A stretch of DNA of 51,064 bases from the NCBI GenBank assembly GCA_004335835.1, contig RWJK01000581.1, positions 1-51,064 of the forward strand. Direction: 5' to 3'. The stretch's first letter is position 1. Every line of letters begins with the position of its first letter. The translations under genes and the position numbers were made by a program. Source of the DNA: Scenedesmus sp. ARA3 (Eukaryota; Chlorophyta; Chlorophyceae; Sphaeropleales; Scenedesmaceae). The notes below the pieces were generated by a model. The model was not told the origin of the DNA. It did no database searches and was given only the letters and a program-made list of their open reading frames with translations. Positions 1 to 16,517 of this stretch are shown in pieces.

Positions 1-299
1 TGCGTTGCGTTGGCGCAAGAGGCAGGCCAGCCCTCTGCAAAGGCGCCTAGGGGTGGCAGGCCTAGGCAGGTCTTCACTGCAGGGCACAACACAAGGGATG
101 CGAGGACATGAGGCAGCAGCGTGTGAAGCTGTTCAGACTTATGACAGCTGTGTGCAGTGCACGTAGATCAGCCAGTGGGTAGGTTGTACGCTGGCATTGT
201 AAACAATATGCGCAGCACAAGAAGGACAGGAGCACCTCTTTGCATGCTGTCGAAGAATCGGTCCTGTTGAGGCTGCGTGGCATCTGAAACGACACTTAC

Positions 300-3200
300 A
301 CGAACAGCCTCCTGAAATTGTCCAGTTTGAATTGTTGGTGCAGGTGGCATAGTACATGCCCGTCGCATTGTTTGTGCAAGGCAGGCTGCAGCTGCTGCCA
401 GGCGTGGTGGCTGAGCAGTTCCATGACTGCTGCGCGCTGTAGGGAAGTGGTGTGCCGTAGCCGGATGTCGGTAGTGGCTGCGCAGGGCACTGATTTACTG
501 CACGGCCAGGAGCGCCAGGAAGAGCAGGCAAAACAGAGCAACAGCAAGTATGAGGAGAAGCATTGAAGGCTGTGGCAGCATCCTGCACATCTTTGCTCAA
601 TGTTGTGTGTGTGCGTTTTCGTCTGACGCTTTGGACGATGATGAGTCGTTCTTCGATGTTTCCTCCCCCTATGAGCCTCTCGTTGGCTCCTGACTGGGGT
701 TCCCACTTCTCGTTGAGTGGAGCATGTAATGTAATGTAATGTAATGTGTGTGTCAGCATAAGCTAGTTGTGCACCCACATGCTGCAGATTATGTACTCTG
801 TGGCGCAGCGCATGCGCTGCTGTGCTGCTCAATGCACTGCTGTGCACTCACATGAGCATTCTCCTGTGACGGTCCAGTTGCCATTCAAGCAGAGCGCCGT
901 GTAGCTGCCGCCGGTGGAGTTGGCAGCACAGGCCAGTGTGCAGTTTGAGCCGGCTGTCAGGTTGGCGCAGCTGGCGTTCCAGTCAGAGGCAGCGTAGGGA
1001 GGTACACCTGGCAACCCTGGGCACACTCTCACTGCAGCATGCACACGAACAGTTAATATAAACATGTTATGCTTAGCAGCAGACCGGATGACAAGAGGCC
1101 GATGCAGAGCCATTTAGAGGCCGCGGTTGATGGAGGATGTCTGAGTATGGGCTTGATTGTGCAGGCTGCCGGCAGCACAGTGGCTACAGCAGTTGCAACT
1201 ACCCTTGAAAGCGATGCGTTTTATTATAAATGCCTGTCATAGATTGTCCATGGTGTGCGCGGCTGTTACAGGTATACACGTGTGTGCACTATCCACAGCT
1301 GCAGAGCATTTCAATGCTTGCACTGGTCTGCATGAGGCAGCTGACTCACATTGGCACGAGCCAGTCACTCTCCAACTGCCGAACACAATACTGGGCCGCG
1401 GCACAACACTCCCGTTGATGACTTGGCCAGTCGTTGCATTCACCGTCCCATTCATACCAGGCCAGAAGTCTGCATCGTTTGTGCAAAAGGCCTGATACCC
1501 AGGACCGCTGAAATTGGCCGCACAGCTTGTGCTGCAGCTTTGATCAAGCAGCGTGCTGGAAGTGGAGTTGCTGGGGCAGCTCCAGCCGGCTGCCTGGTTG
1601 GACTGGTCTGGCGGGTTCTGAAAGCACGTCTTGGCTGCAGGGTTCAGGCACACATTTCCTTGCACTGGGTGCTGCACTACACACTGAGTACTCTAGTGTA
1701 TTGACATCCATTGACATGAGCAAGACCAGACAAGCAGGCCACGGGCAATGCTGATCACTGGTGTGCTGTTTGCTTGCTGAAACTTGGGCGAGTTCTGACC
1801 CAAATTGGGGGCGTGCGGCTAGCGTGTTGTAGATACAAGCTTGACGCAGCCGGAGACATGCTGCAGCACCTTGAAGGCATGAAATAGCTCACCAACACAG
1901 CTACCAGTGGCGTTGAGCCAGGTTCCTTCTCTGCAGATTGAAGTGTATCCAGGACCTGTGGCTGTGGTAAGACAACTGGCGCTGCAGTTGCCGCCATTGA
2001 TGGTGTTCGAGCAGTTGGCGCTCCATTCAACCATCAGCGTCAAGTTGAATGGCGGCTGCATAGTGCAGTTCCGGACTGCAGGCGCAGAGCGGTAGTTGAG
2101 TCAGTTGTTCAGCCTTCATGGTGTGAAGCGGTGAGCAATCAGCAGATTCATGCTGAGCTACTGCATACAAACTGCTGATGCTTGGGCACACATTGATCAA
2201 TCAGGGATGCAGCGCATCGCTTCCTACTACGCTCTGCGGCACCACTCACTTGCACAGCTGCCCGTGACCTGCCACGTGTTTGTGTCATTGCATGTGGCAA
2301 TGTACCCGATGCCAGTAGCATTGCTGGCGCAGGGTGCCCTGCAGGTGCCGTTGATTGCTGTGCCAATGCAACTCGTGATGTTTGCTGTGCTGTTGGTGGT
2401 GCTAGGCCAGCCCACACTGTTGGGAGCCAGCACAGTCGCCGGTAGATTTGTGCATGTTTTGACTGTGAACGATGGCAGGGCGACAGACGGCAGATGGAGA
2501 AATACATTGCAGCAGAAGAGCACGGTGGGATGCTAGAAGCTCAGCCTGACAGGAGGAGGGGACGTTGCATACACTGCAATGGATTAGCAGCTGGAAAGCC
2601 TGCAAGACAAGCGAGATGGGGTCTTGCAAGCCCTTCATGTTGCGCTTGAGAAACAGAGCATGATGCACCTGATGTAGCATAAGAAAAACCCCGTACGTGT
2701 GCAGTTGCCTGTGACAGTCCAGTTGCCAGCAGTACAAGTGGTGGTGTACGGTGTGCCTGTGCTGCTGAAAGTGCAGTTGCTCCTGCAGACGCCTCCTGAC
2801 GACACGTTGCTGCAGGCGCTTCCGTTAGCAGCCAGCCAGCTGCCTCCATGTGCTGATGCAGCTGGCGCTGTCTCGCAGGACTTGACTGCAAGTGCCACAA
2901 AACAACAGTCCGCAAACGCTCAAAAAGTATTACGATAGGCATCAAAATCAGATCTTGGCACATCCAGGACAGTGTGATGTCGAGTGACATCTGAGGCAGG
3001 CGCAAACCCCGGACAAGCCAAACACTGCGACAGCAGAGGGCCTGTCACCTGCACAGCTGCCAGTGACATTCCAGGTGCCATCGCCAGTGCATGTTGCCAC
3101 GTAACCAGCCCCAGTTGCTGTGGGCAGGCAGGCTGCTGAGCGTCGCCTCCCATGAGCTTGCCAGCACATGCTGTGGTGTTCCAAGCTGTTGCATTGCTGG

Positions 3201-6200
3201 CAGCAGGTGGAGTGCCGGTGCACACCTTGGCTGCAGACACATGCAGCAAGCACAGGCAGCAAGCACACACACACATGTTGTGGCATCACATGTTTGCAAC
3301 AGCAGATCAGGTGCACAAGAACGGTGATGTCTCTGCTCGTGGGCGTGTTGATCAGCAGCAGTGTCCTGTGCTGTGGCCAGACAGCCATGGCTGTGCTTGT
3401 TGTCCAAAGCTGTGGCCGCTGCATCAACGCTGCATCTGCAAGCCTGGCCCTGATCCTGCTGCTGCTGCAGCTTGCACATGAACCAAGCTTATGACCAATG
3501 CATCTGAAGAGATGAAATCGCCATCTCCTGCTGCTCGCAACTGTCAAGCTGTGATGGCTTGAAAGCTGCACAAATCGACTCACCAGTGCAGTTGCCAGTA
3601 ACTGTCCAGATCTGAGCATCGCTGCATGTTGCTATCAAGCCAGGCCCAGTAGCTTCTGATGTGCAATTTGCTGTGCATGTCGCCCCAATCGTCAAGTTGG
3701 TGCACCTGGCTGGCCAGCCTGTGCTGTTTGAGGGTGCTGTTGCACTGGGCGCCCCGGAGCAGGTTTTGACTGCGAGGCAACAGCAGATGCGGCAATAGGC
3801 AGCCCCTCGCGCATTCTATGAAAGCAAGGCACACTATTTGAGCATGTGAGTGCTGGTCACAATGGTCACTATGTGAAACCCGCAAAACGAGACGCCTGCA
3901 GGCTGTGATGCTGCATGTGGCCTTTGCATGTCTGCGGCAGTCCTACGCCTGCTGCCAGCAGTCAACCGCAAACCTGGAAACAACTGTATCAACTGCCCAA
4001 AGTTGATTAATGATACATCCACCACAGCAGCGTATCTGTGTGTGGCATGTAATCCACTATCTGCACATCAACTCACGTGCGCAATTGCCAGCAGGGGCAC
4101 CCCATGTGCCTGCTGCTGTGCAGTTCACTTGGTAGCCGCTGCCTGTGAAGCTGCTCGTGCAGGGGGCCTGGCAGGTGGTTCCAATGGCTGCACCCACACA
4201 GCTAGCCGCCCAGCCTGAGGTCTGGTTGGTGATGTCGGTCGTGGCATCCGGCGCTTTGCTGCAAGTTTTCGGCGCAGCTGCAGGGACAAACAACAGCACA
4301 GACAACAGCAGTTGAGCGTTTTGCCTTCAACCAGCCAACAGAAACCTGTCTCTCGCTCTGCGTTGTGTTGCTTATGCATGAGGAGGTACCATACATTCCG
4401 TGCAAGGGTTGAAATGGGTAAGTCGGACAGATCCCAGCAACTTGCTGGGGCATCGCTGTATCAAAAGCTTCAAAACCAAGCTGGTGAGCACTGCTGCACT
4501 GCTGTATGGCATTGAACAACCACCTGTGCAGTTGCCGGTGACGTTCCACTTGCCTCCAGCAATGCAGCTGGCGGTGTAACTGGTGCCTGTTGCACCTGCT
4601 GCTGTGTCGCAGGGGGCCTTGCAGCTGTTGCCTACTGCTGTCCCAGCACATATGGCTGGCCAGCCAGGGCTGTTGGGAGTGCTGGCGGTTGGAGCGCTAA
4701 GACACGTGCCTGCTTGCATCATGTGAAATTTAGCACAGAATCATCAACGCAGCAGCAGCAGTAGCAGCAGCAGCAGCAGGTACAGGCAGGCTGCTTGCTG
4801 GTCGAGTGTTTCCTGCAGGTGTGGCGCGCATTACTGCATGCCTTGCACATGCCTCGCCTGTGAGCAGGTAAGTCAGAGGTGCAGCAGGTGCTGTGTAGCC
4901 AGCCACGTATTGAACTGCAATTGAGTGACAAGCAGGTCATCTGGCGCTGTGTGTTATTGCGTTATCGTGGTATTGCTATGGCTTGATTGGTAGTTTGATG
5001 ATCTGGCGCAGTGAATGCTCACCTGGCGGCGGAGGGCTAGGGGAAGGGCTAGGGCTGGGGCTGCGTACAGTTGGCGATGGTGAGGGCGGGGGCAGGGGGT
5101 CATCAAAAGCTGCATCTGCAGCGCAAGCTTCTGTAACAGCACCTGCTGCACCTTCAATGTCTGTGCAGATGCCATACGTGCAGATCCCCTGCTGTGTGTC
5201 CGGGTTGGCTGAGGTGCCTGTGATTGCGAATATGTCATAGCGCCGACCTTCAAAGTCGACCTTGAAGTCAATAAGATACGTGTCGGCCTTTTGCGCAGGA
5301 GCCTATGAAACAGCAGCAAGCACGCCACCACAAGCAGCACGTTACAAGGCAGCCTCCATCACACACCTGTTAGGCAGTCTATTGCCAGCCGCAGCTGCTG
5401 ATACTGCTGCCCTGCTGTTACTGCTACTGCCATGTCTAGGCAAGTGGTGCAGCGCTGACGGCCACCCACACAGCTGCTGTCTATGCCATTCCTGTTGCTG
5501 CTGTAAAAAATGTTTTCGCCCACACTCATGTAAGCACCAGCAGCACTGCAAACTACTGTCATCAACAGCATCACCCAAACCCTCAAACCCTGAAGAGCAG
5601 CATTATACAACGTAACGCACCGAGCCACGCCGTGCGGTTGGATAAGCCGTGCATCTCTGTACAGTGACAGCCGCGTTGCGCGTATTCTTGTGCCTGCTTG
5701 TGAGGCCTGCTCTCAAAGTTTTCGCCAGGCGCGCCTTCAGCGCATGTGAGCAGGGGGCTGACGCCGCCGGCGCGGTGAAGTTCACGCGAATGTAGGCAGT
5801 CTGGGCAGTGCCGTCAGCAGTCCTGGCAGGAGCAGGAGGAGGCCTTGGCGTGCTGCTGGTTTTCCTGCAAGCTGCTCCTGCAGAGTTCAGCAGCCCTCCA
5901 AAAGAGGTGTGTCCCGCAGGGCAACGGAAGCACCTGCAGTTGGCTGCGTTTGCACCGTTGACGATGAAGAAGGGGCAGCTGGGTGCTGCTGTTGGTAGCT
6001 GCAGAGGCCCTGTTCCTGCTAACACGTGGCTTCCCCAGCCTGGCGCACACTCTGCACATCAGAGCAGGTGCAGTGGCAGCAGTGTAGTGGTGGTGTGCGG
6101 TGGGCTGCCAGTACAAAGAGCGCGGGCATGTAAACGCGCTAGCTCAGGCATACCCAGGCTGATGAGCGTACATCATAATGGATCGCTCGGGCCGATTCGC

Positions 6201-6797
6201 TGCGGAGCATGGAGCACGTGATGGCCATGAATTGCGACTCAGCAGGCCTCAGCATTCTGGCTTGCGTTGCAGGCACGGCATGCTTGTGCGTTGTCACTGT
6301 GCGTGTTGTGGATTGCGTCCTGAACAGCAGTGCGCAGCTGCAGTAAAGCGCTGTTTGGCACAGCCGTGTGCTTTCACTCACTGCAGGCGGATGTCCTGCT
6401 GGCTACCACCAAACCAGCAAGACCTGCCTGGTCTCTTGTCCAGCCAATGCCGTTGCTGTCAGCACTCGCTTCTCCCTGCACCAGTGAGAGATACAGATGC
6501 TAAACTGCACTGCTGTCAGAATTGTGCGCTTGCCAACAGCTCCAGCCTGGCAGGCACTGCAAAGCAATGGCATGGTGCTAGTTTTTGAACTTAGCGTTCA
6601 CCGCAACATTGGTTCTACCACAAAAGCGCCTGCTCAACCGATAGGCCCACCTTGCTCTCAGCTCTGTATCCAGTGGGACAGGGAGGTGCTGTTGCTGCTG
6701 CTGTTGCTGCTGCAGGCGCGCCCTCGCTGGCCCGAGCCCTCGGGCAGCAATGAACTGCTGTAGCTATTGTTAATAGCACAAATTGAAGGGGCTTCAT
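300..6797 (-). CDS. Secreted multi-module Cys-rich protein (3' end beyond window)
   Basis: Seen: a signal-peptide exon (6651-6797), Cys-rich exons, a Ser-Pro-rich linker exon (5023-5302), then ten exons of 180-285 nt, each encoding one Cys-rich module. Every module exon starts and ends in phase 1, so modules can be added or lost without breaking the frame. Known: secreted chlorophyte wall and matrix proteins often combine Ser-Pro (hydroxyproline-type) linkers with Cys-rich adhesion modules. Inferred: an extracellular or cell-wall protein, perhaps in adhesion or binding. Joins between 5023 and 6651 are not fully resolved, because donor and acceptor phases around the 5342-5578 exon do not match simply. 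The gene probably continues past position 1, since the last visible module ends in a GTAAGT donor at 299-294. One module carries a frameshift (see 3049-3230). I recognise no named orthologue. Confidence 0.7.
724..748. repeat. TGTAA pentanucleotide repeat
   Basis: About four to five units of TGTAA sit in the intron between the last two visible modules. It is a simple microsatellite. TGTAA is also the algal polyadenylation hexamer-equivalent, but here it lies antisense to the gene and inside an intron, so no role is inferred. Confidence 0.7.
3049..3230 (-). pseudogene. Module exon with apparent 1-nt deletion
   Basis: Frame A reads KVCTGTPPAASNATAW up to CAGKLMGGD, matching the module start. 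The module then resumes only in another frame, as AACLPTATGAGY and TCTGDGTWNVTGSC. The break lies around 3135-3145, where the family expects G-G-x-C. One missing base after the Asp codon would remove exactly that conserved Cys codon. The exon is 182 nt while its nine siblings are all multiples of three. It may be a real disabling mutation, a skipped exon (skipping is frame-neutral because both ends are phase 1), or a sequencing error. Confidence 0.65.
5023..5302 (-). other. Exon with Ser-Pro hydroxyproline-type linker
   Basis: The exon starts after a CATAG acceptor (APAQKADTYLIDFKVDFEG) and ends at CCA G|GTGAGC. It encodes a roughly 65-residue globular part with three Cys, then an acidic stretch, then PLPPPSPSPTVRSPSPSP continuing into PPPP. 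Alternating Ser-Pro is the classic substrate for prolyl hydroxylation and arabinogalactan addition in green algae. A globular domain plus SP linker recalls pherophorin-type proteins, but similarity to the pherophorin domain itself is weak. On the plus strand the linker gives a G-run cluster at 5034-5062. Confidence 0.6.
5621..5998 (-). other. Cys-rich exon of the secreted protein
   Basis: This 126-codon open exon is flanked by a CTGCAG acceptor and a TCG|GTGCGT donor. It contains SCPFFIVNG followed by CRCFRCPAGHTSFGG, then a Pro-rich stretch and a basic tail. The C-x-C-x-x-C-P-x-G spacing resembles EGF or ephrin-receptor-like Cys-rich units, but I cannot assign a family. The next open segment (about 5359-5560) reads NIFYSSNRNGIDSSCVGG and then CTTCLDMAVAV and is probably also coding. 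The join between these two pieces is unresolved. Confidence 0.5.
6651..6797 (-). other. Signal-peptide exon of the modular secreted protein
   Basis: The 49-codon exon begins MKPLQFVLLTIATAV, a basic residue followed by a hydrophobic stretch, as in a cleavable signal peptide. An Ala-rich segment and then CPTGYRAESK follow, and the exon ends at an AAG|GTGGGC donor. It is the only good start upstream of the Cys-rich exons on this strand. An earlier in-frame Met at 6848 exists but would put polar residues before the hydrophobic core. Further short CxPGW-containing segments lie downstream, for example CAPGWGSH starting near 6051. They suggest more small Cys-rich exons here, similar to the C-x-x-C-P-x-G pattern of ephrin-receptor-like repeats. 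Confidence 0.6.
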
Positions 6798-6851
6798 GGT
6801 GTGCTCACTGTAGTTGTCGAGCTGTACGGGGTGGGTCCCAACTTGCACTCG

Positions 6852-7615
6852 GTCGGGGCCTCATCTTCCCGCCCCATTGATGCACCCTGCTACATAGCAC
6901 CACAGATACTGTCTGACTAAGCTCTATGTCGGACAGGCTGCACGATTGATGCGCACTGAGACGCCGGTGAGACTAGCGCCGGGTGATACTAGATGAGCAG
7001 GCTGCTTGCCTTCACCTGCCTCAGACCAGCGGTCAAATGTTGCTGTTGCGCAGCAACAACTGATGATCAAATGTTAACGTATGCAATGCTGCAGCTGGCT
7101 TGAGGTGCACGTGGCGGGCTTGCCCTGGCAGGACCGTTCCCCTGCAGCACATATTACTAGTCACTGCAATCATAATTGGTGTTAAGCAAGACTTGTTTGT
7201 GCACGATGCGTTTTTTTGGGGTGGTATACGTACCAACACCAGTTGTGGGAGATTTGTTTATTTCTTCCAGGGCACTCCAGAGGGCACTCGGATTTTTTTT
7301 ATTGGCTCCTAAGCTAGATCAACTCATGCACTGTTGAATTCATATATTTTGAAAAAATTGCCAAGAAAAAATCCTGATGTAGTGGTGTTACCGTTGCTGA
7401 TGAGGTAGATGTGAAGCAAGTTATATGGATGACGTCGTCGACTCATTCAAACGCATTTGTCACGCCATCAGGGATGATCCAGTTCACCTTGCGTTGAGAG
7501 TTGCAGGGAAAAACACTTCCCTGCCGTGATATACACAGAGATTCCTAGGCGTACATGCAGCGCCTACGGAAGTACGGTGCAAAGCAGCCACTGTGAGCAG
7601 CCTGCTCCAGCTATC
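6852..7615. other. Intergenic stretch, no gene seen
   Basis: It lies between the start of the secreted-protein gene and the 3' flank of the kinase gene. It has T- and A-runs around 7205-7380 that differ from the CAG-rich surroundings, and a short palindrome GGTATACGTACC at 7223-7234. It should contain the promoter of the minus-strand secreted-protein gene. I see no convincing ORF or RNA gene. Confidence 0.5.
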
Positions 7616-8053
7616 ACTCTTACAATCACAGGCTCAGCAGCGTCTGCAGCGCTGCAGTCATGCCATGCAGCACCATCACCAGCTAATCAGCACCACCAGC
7701 ATCCAGCGGCAGCTCCAGCAGGCAAGCGCTCAGGCTGTGGTGATTGGCGACAACATTGCCTAACACTGCAGAGCAGCGCCCATCTGGGTGTCTAGACACT
7801 TCCCAGTACACGAAGCTCAGCAATGCAACCCACGTACATGCCAGCCAGACAGATGTGCAACACAACAGCACGTGCTGCTCAAGCTAATTCACCCACAATT
7901 AGGCATCACAGGCTCAGCATTGTCTGCAGCGCTGCAGTCATGTCATGCAGCACTCCCGCCAGCTCCTCAGCACCAGCAGCATCTGAGCAAGACATCACAG
8001 GCTGAACGGCAGATACCAAAAAATTGGCAAAACAAGACTGCGCACCATCCTAA

Positions 8054-14367
<6,314 letters not shown>

Positions 14368-14393
14368 CGTGGCACCTGCTGGTGCCTCTGCTG

Positions 14394-14408
14394 CTAGGTA
14401 GTGCCCAT
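14394..14408 (-). promoter_or_regulatory. Four-codon upstream ORF before the kinase start
   Basis: ATGGGCACTACCTAG lies 26 bp upstream of the kinase start codon, in a different frame. If the transcript begins further upstream, as the TATA-like element at about 14481-14489 suggests, this minimal uORF would be met first by scanning ribosomes and could dampen translation. It is seen in sequence only. Confidence 0.35.
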
Positions 14409-14480
14409 GTCCCTGGCGAGGCTGAACTGGCCCCAGGAAGCACCGCTAGGGTGTGCTTGGTACGACAACGTATGCTCTGT

Positions 14481-14489
14481 GTATATATT
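14481..14489 (-). promoter_or_regulatory. Possible TATA element of the kinase gene
   Basis: A TATATA core (minus-strand GAATATATAC) sits about 115 bp upstream of the kinase start codon, in sequence otherwise poor in A/T. Position and strand fit a TATA box. There is no other support. Confidence 0.3.
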
Positions 14490-15163
14490 CAACGCCTGTA
14501 GAGGTTGGATCGCACCGGCTACACGCTGTACCGTGCCTGAGCGAAAGCAGGTGACGATATCAGCTTCTGCAGTGGTTAAACCAGCGAGCTAATGTATCCC
14601 AAACGTTGACATTGTTGTATTGTTGTGGCTCTTTGCTCTGCTAGGAAGCGGCTTCACTCCAGCCATGTGCTGTCATGTAGGGTTGTACTGGACATGTTTG
14701 AACAAAGATGACAGTCACTATGCACGGCACAACTGCGCTGCTTGCAGTGCCAGTTTTCTCCTTTTCCTCGCACCAACGTTTAGGCACTCCATCAATCAAG
14801 GACAGCTGATCACAGCACCAAGGCATACAGGTTAGTTACACAACCGGGACGTCCCGAACTTGAAGGCAAGTCTTGCCGCCATCCAATGACAGGTTCAATG
14901 GGCACCTGCATCTCCTCCATCACCAACAGGAGACAGCCTATAACTTGAGCGCACTGGAAACTGCTGTTTCAAGCACCCCAGATCCGGCTTACTGCTCTTG
15001 CAAGCATCCCTAACACCTACACGTATCGCAAGCCGTCCACATTGCCACTGTGCGGCATCCACAGTTTGATGGTACACAACGGCGCGCGGGCTATCAGCAG
15101 GCTCAGGCAATCACTGCAGCCGCTTGTTGTTGCTTGTGGTGACACTGCAGCAGAAGGCAGAAA

Positions 15164-16517
15164 TCAGTCACAGCAAGGAGTGAACGGACGCAGCTCGCGG
15201 TTAATCTGAAGGCTGACACTTGCAAGAATGCACAATGCCACCTGGCAGACACCTGACGCACTCAGTGCACCGCAAAGCAACAAGCGGCTGCAGTGTTTGC
15301 CTGAGCCAGTGACTGGCTGACATTGCAAATGCCCTGCATGCGCCTGCAGTCCCAAGCACTGTGGCATATCTCAGAGCCGCACATGCCTGAGGGCCCCTCA
15401 CTTATGGTTAATGCTGGAGAGCTGCCGCCTGGCGGCTGCCATGCCACCATTGAGCCGCGCACTGGCACGGATGCTTGGTGACATCGCTGCAGCAGCAGGA
15501 GAGCAGCAGGGACATCACAATGTAATCGTTGCAAGCATTGCGCGCATGGTGTGACGTTCGCTGTTAACAGTGTACAACAGGCTACCAACAAGATCTCTCG
15601 ACATAGTTCATGTCTACTCCTGCCATGCTTGAATGCTCACGAAGCAACTCAGCTGTTCGGCGCAGCTGTTGAGCCACTGTCTGCTTCAGTACCTGCTGGG
15701 GAGTAACCTCAGCACCTGATGATGCAAGAAATGGCCAGCAGCATACCTCCACAGACAGCACCACCACTCATATGCTCAAAACAACCTGCTGCACTGTTGT
15801 CTTGCTGTGCTGTTGCGCGCAACAGTGCAGTGACCGCCTGCTTCAGTACGTGCTGAGGATTGCCCCTTGACACCTGGTGATGTAAGGAATGGCCAGCAGC
15901 ATACCTCCACAGACGGCAACACCACACACATGTTCACACAACAACACAGCTGCGCTGCTGTGCTGCGCAGCAATTGGGTGATTGTCTGCTTCAGTACCTG
16001 CTGGGGAGTAACCTTGGCACATGATGATGTAAGGAATGGCCAGCAGCATACCTCCACAGACGGCAACACCACTCACATGCCCACACAAAAGCCCTGCTGC
16101 ACTGCTGTTTAAGCCAGTTGTTGAGTCACTGTCTGCTTCAGTACGTGCTGAGGATTGCCCCTTGACACCTGATGATGTAAGGAATGGCCAGCAACATGCC
16201 TCCACAGACGGCACCACTACACATATGCTCACACAACAACACAGCTGCGCTGTTGTGCTGCGCAGCAATTGGGTGACTGTCTGCTTCAGTACATGCTGGG
16301 GAGTAACCTTAGCACCTGTTGATGCAAGGAATGGCCAGCAGCATACCTCCACAGACATCTATAGCCACTGAGAGCACACTTGTAGCACGACACGCTGCTG
16401 GCCACAAAGGAAGCACGCAATGCTATGCTCACCTTGCTGCTGACCCTGTCCTTCGACTGGATGCTGCGATTCATCAGCTGCTGGCGCTCCAGCCCTTGGA
16501 TATCTAGGCCTCCACAC
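15164..16517 (-). CDS. Putative coiled-coil protein with C-terminal membrane anchor
   Basis: Four exons join in phase: 16433-16517, 15590-15692, 15402-15486, 15164-15287. The protein reads GLDIQGLERQQLMNRSIQ, then VLKQTVAQQLRRTAELLR, then SIRASARLNGGMAAARRQL, then a hydrophobic segment LLLCGALSASGVCQVALCI and a short tail ending in a stop. A helical, heptad-like body before a terminal hydrophobic anchor recalls ER SNAREs of the Use1 or Sec20 type. The match is not strong enough to assign. The first exon is unresolved, though a GTGAGT-ended exon at about 16621-16665 would fit in phase. The donor of the 15590 exon (GTTGGT) is weak. The intron before that exon is filled by the 15678-16360 repeat array. 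Confidence 0.5.
15678..16360 (-). repeat. Five-copy alternating array of an exon 5' edge plus intron
   Basis: Five copies of a roughly 148-bp unit start at about 15678, 15836, 15984, 16130 and 16279 (plus strand, CTGCTTCAGTACxTGCTG). The first contains the true exon start (VLKQTV) and its acceptor; the rest lie upstream in the intron. Copies 1, 3 and 5 share GGGGAGTAACC, while copies 2 and 4 share GAGGATTGCCCC. The array is therefore A-B-A-B-A and implies amplification of a dimer of about 296 bp. Confidence 0.9.

Larger units (their letters stand above)
300..4709 (-). repeat. Ten tandem sushi-like Cys modules, one per symmetric exon
   Basis: Module exons from N to C terminus: 4524-4709, 4077-4277, 3584-3769, 3049-3230, 2697-2885, 2250-2462, 1893-2075, 1350-1634, 852-1031, 300-497. 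The shared pattern is KxC, about 20 residues, GWxxxC, GxxC, three residues, C, then TGxGYxxxC, then GxWxVTGxC. That is six Cys per module, rich in Asn-x-Ser/Thr glycosylation sites. The second half (C, G-Y, C, G-x-W, C) resembles a sushi/CCP domain, with an extra Cys pair in front. Nine exons have lengths divisible by three. The 3049-3230 exon is 182 nt. The 1350-1634 module has a long insert before its Trp. Divergence between modules argues for old duplications. Confidence 0.75.

Noticed and set aside
5034..5062. GGGCTA repeats as internal telomere-like sequence
   Set aside because: They are the complement of Ser-Pro codons in a clear exon, and the algal telomere repeat is normally TTTAGGG or TTTTAGGG.
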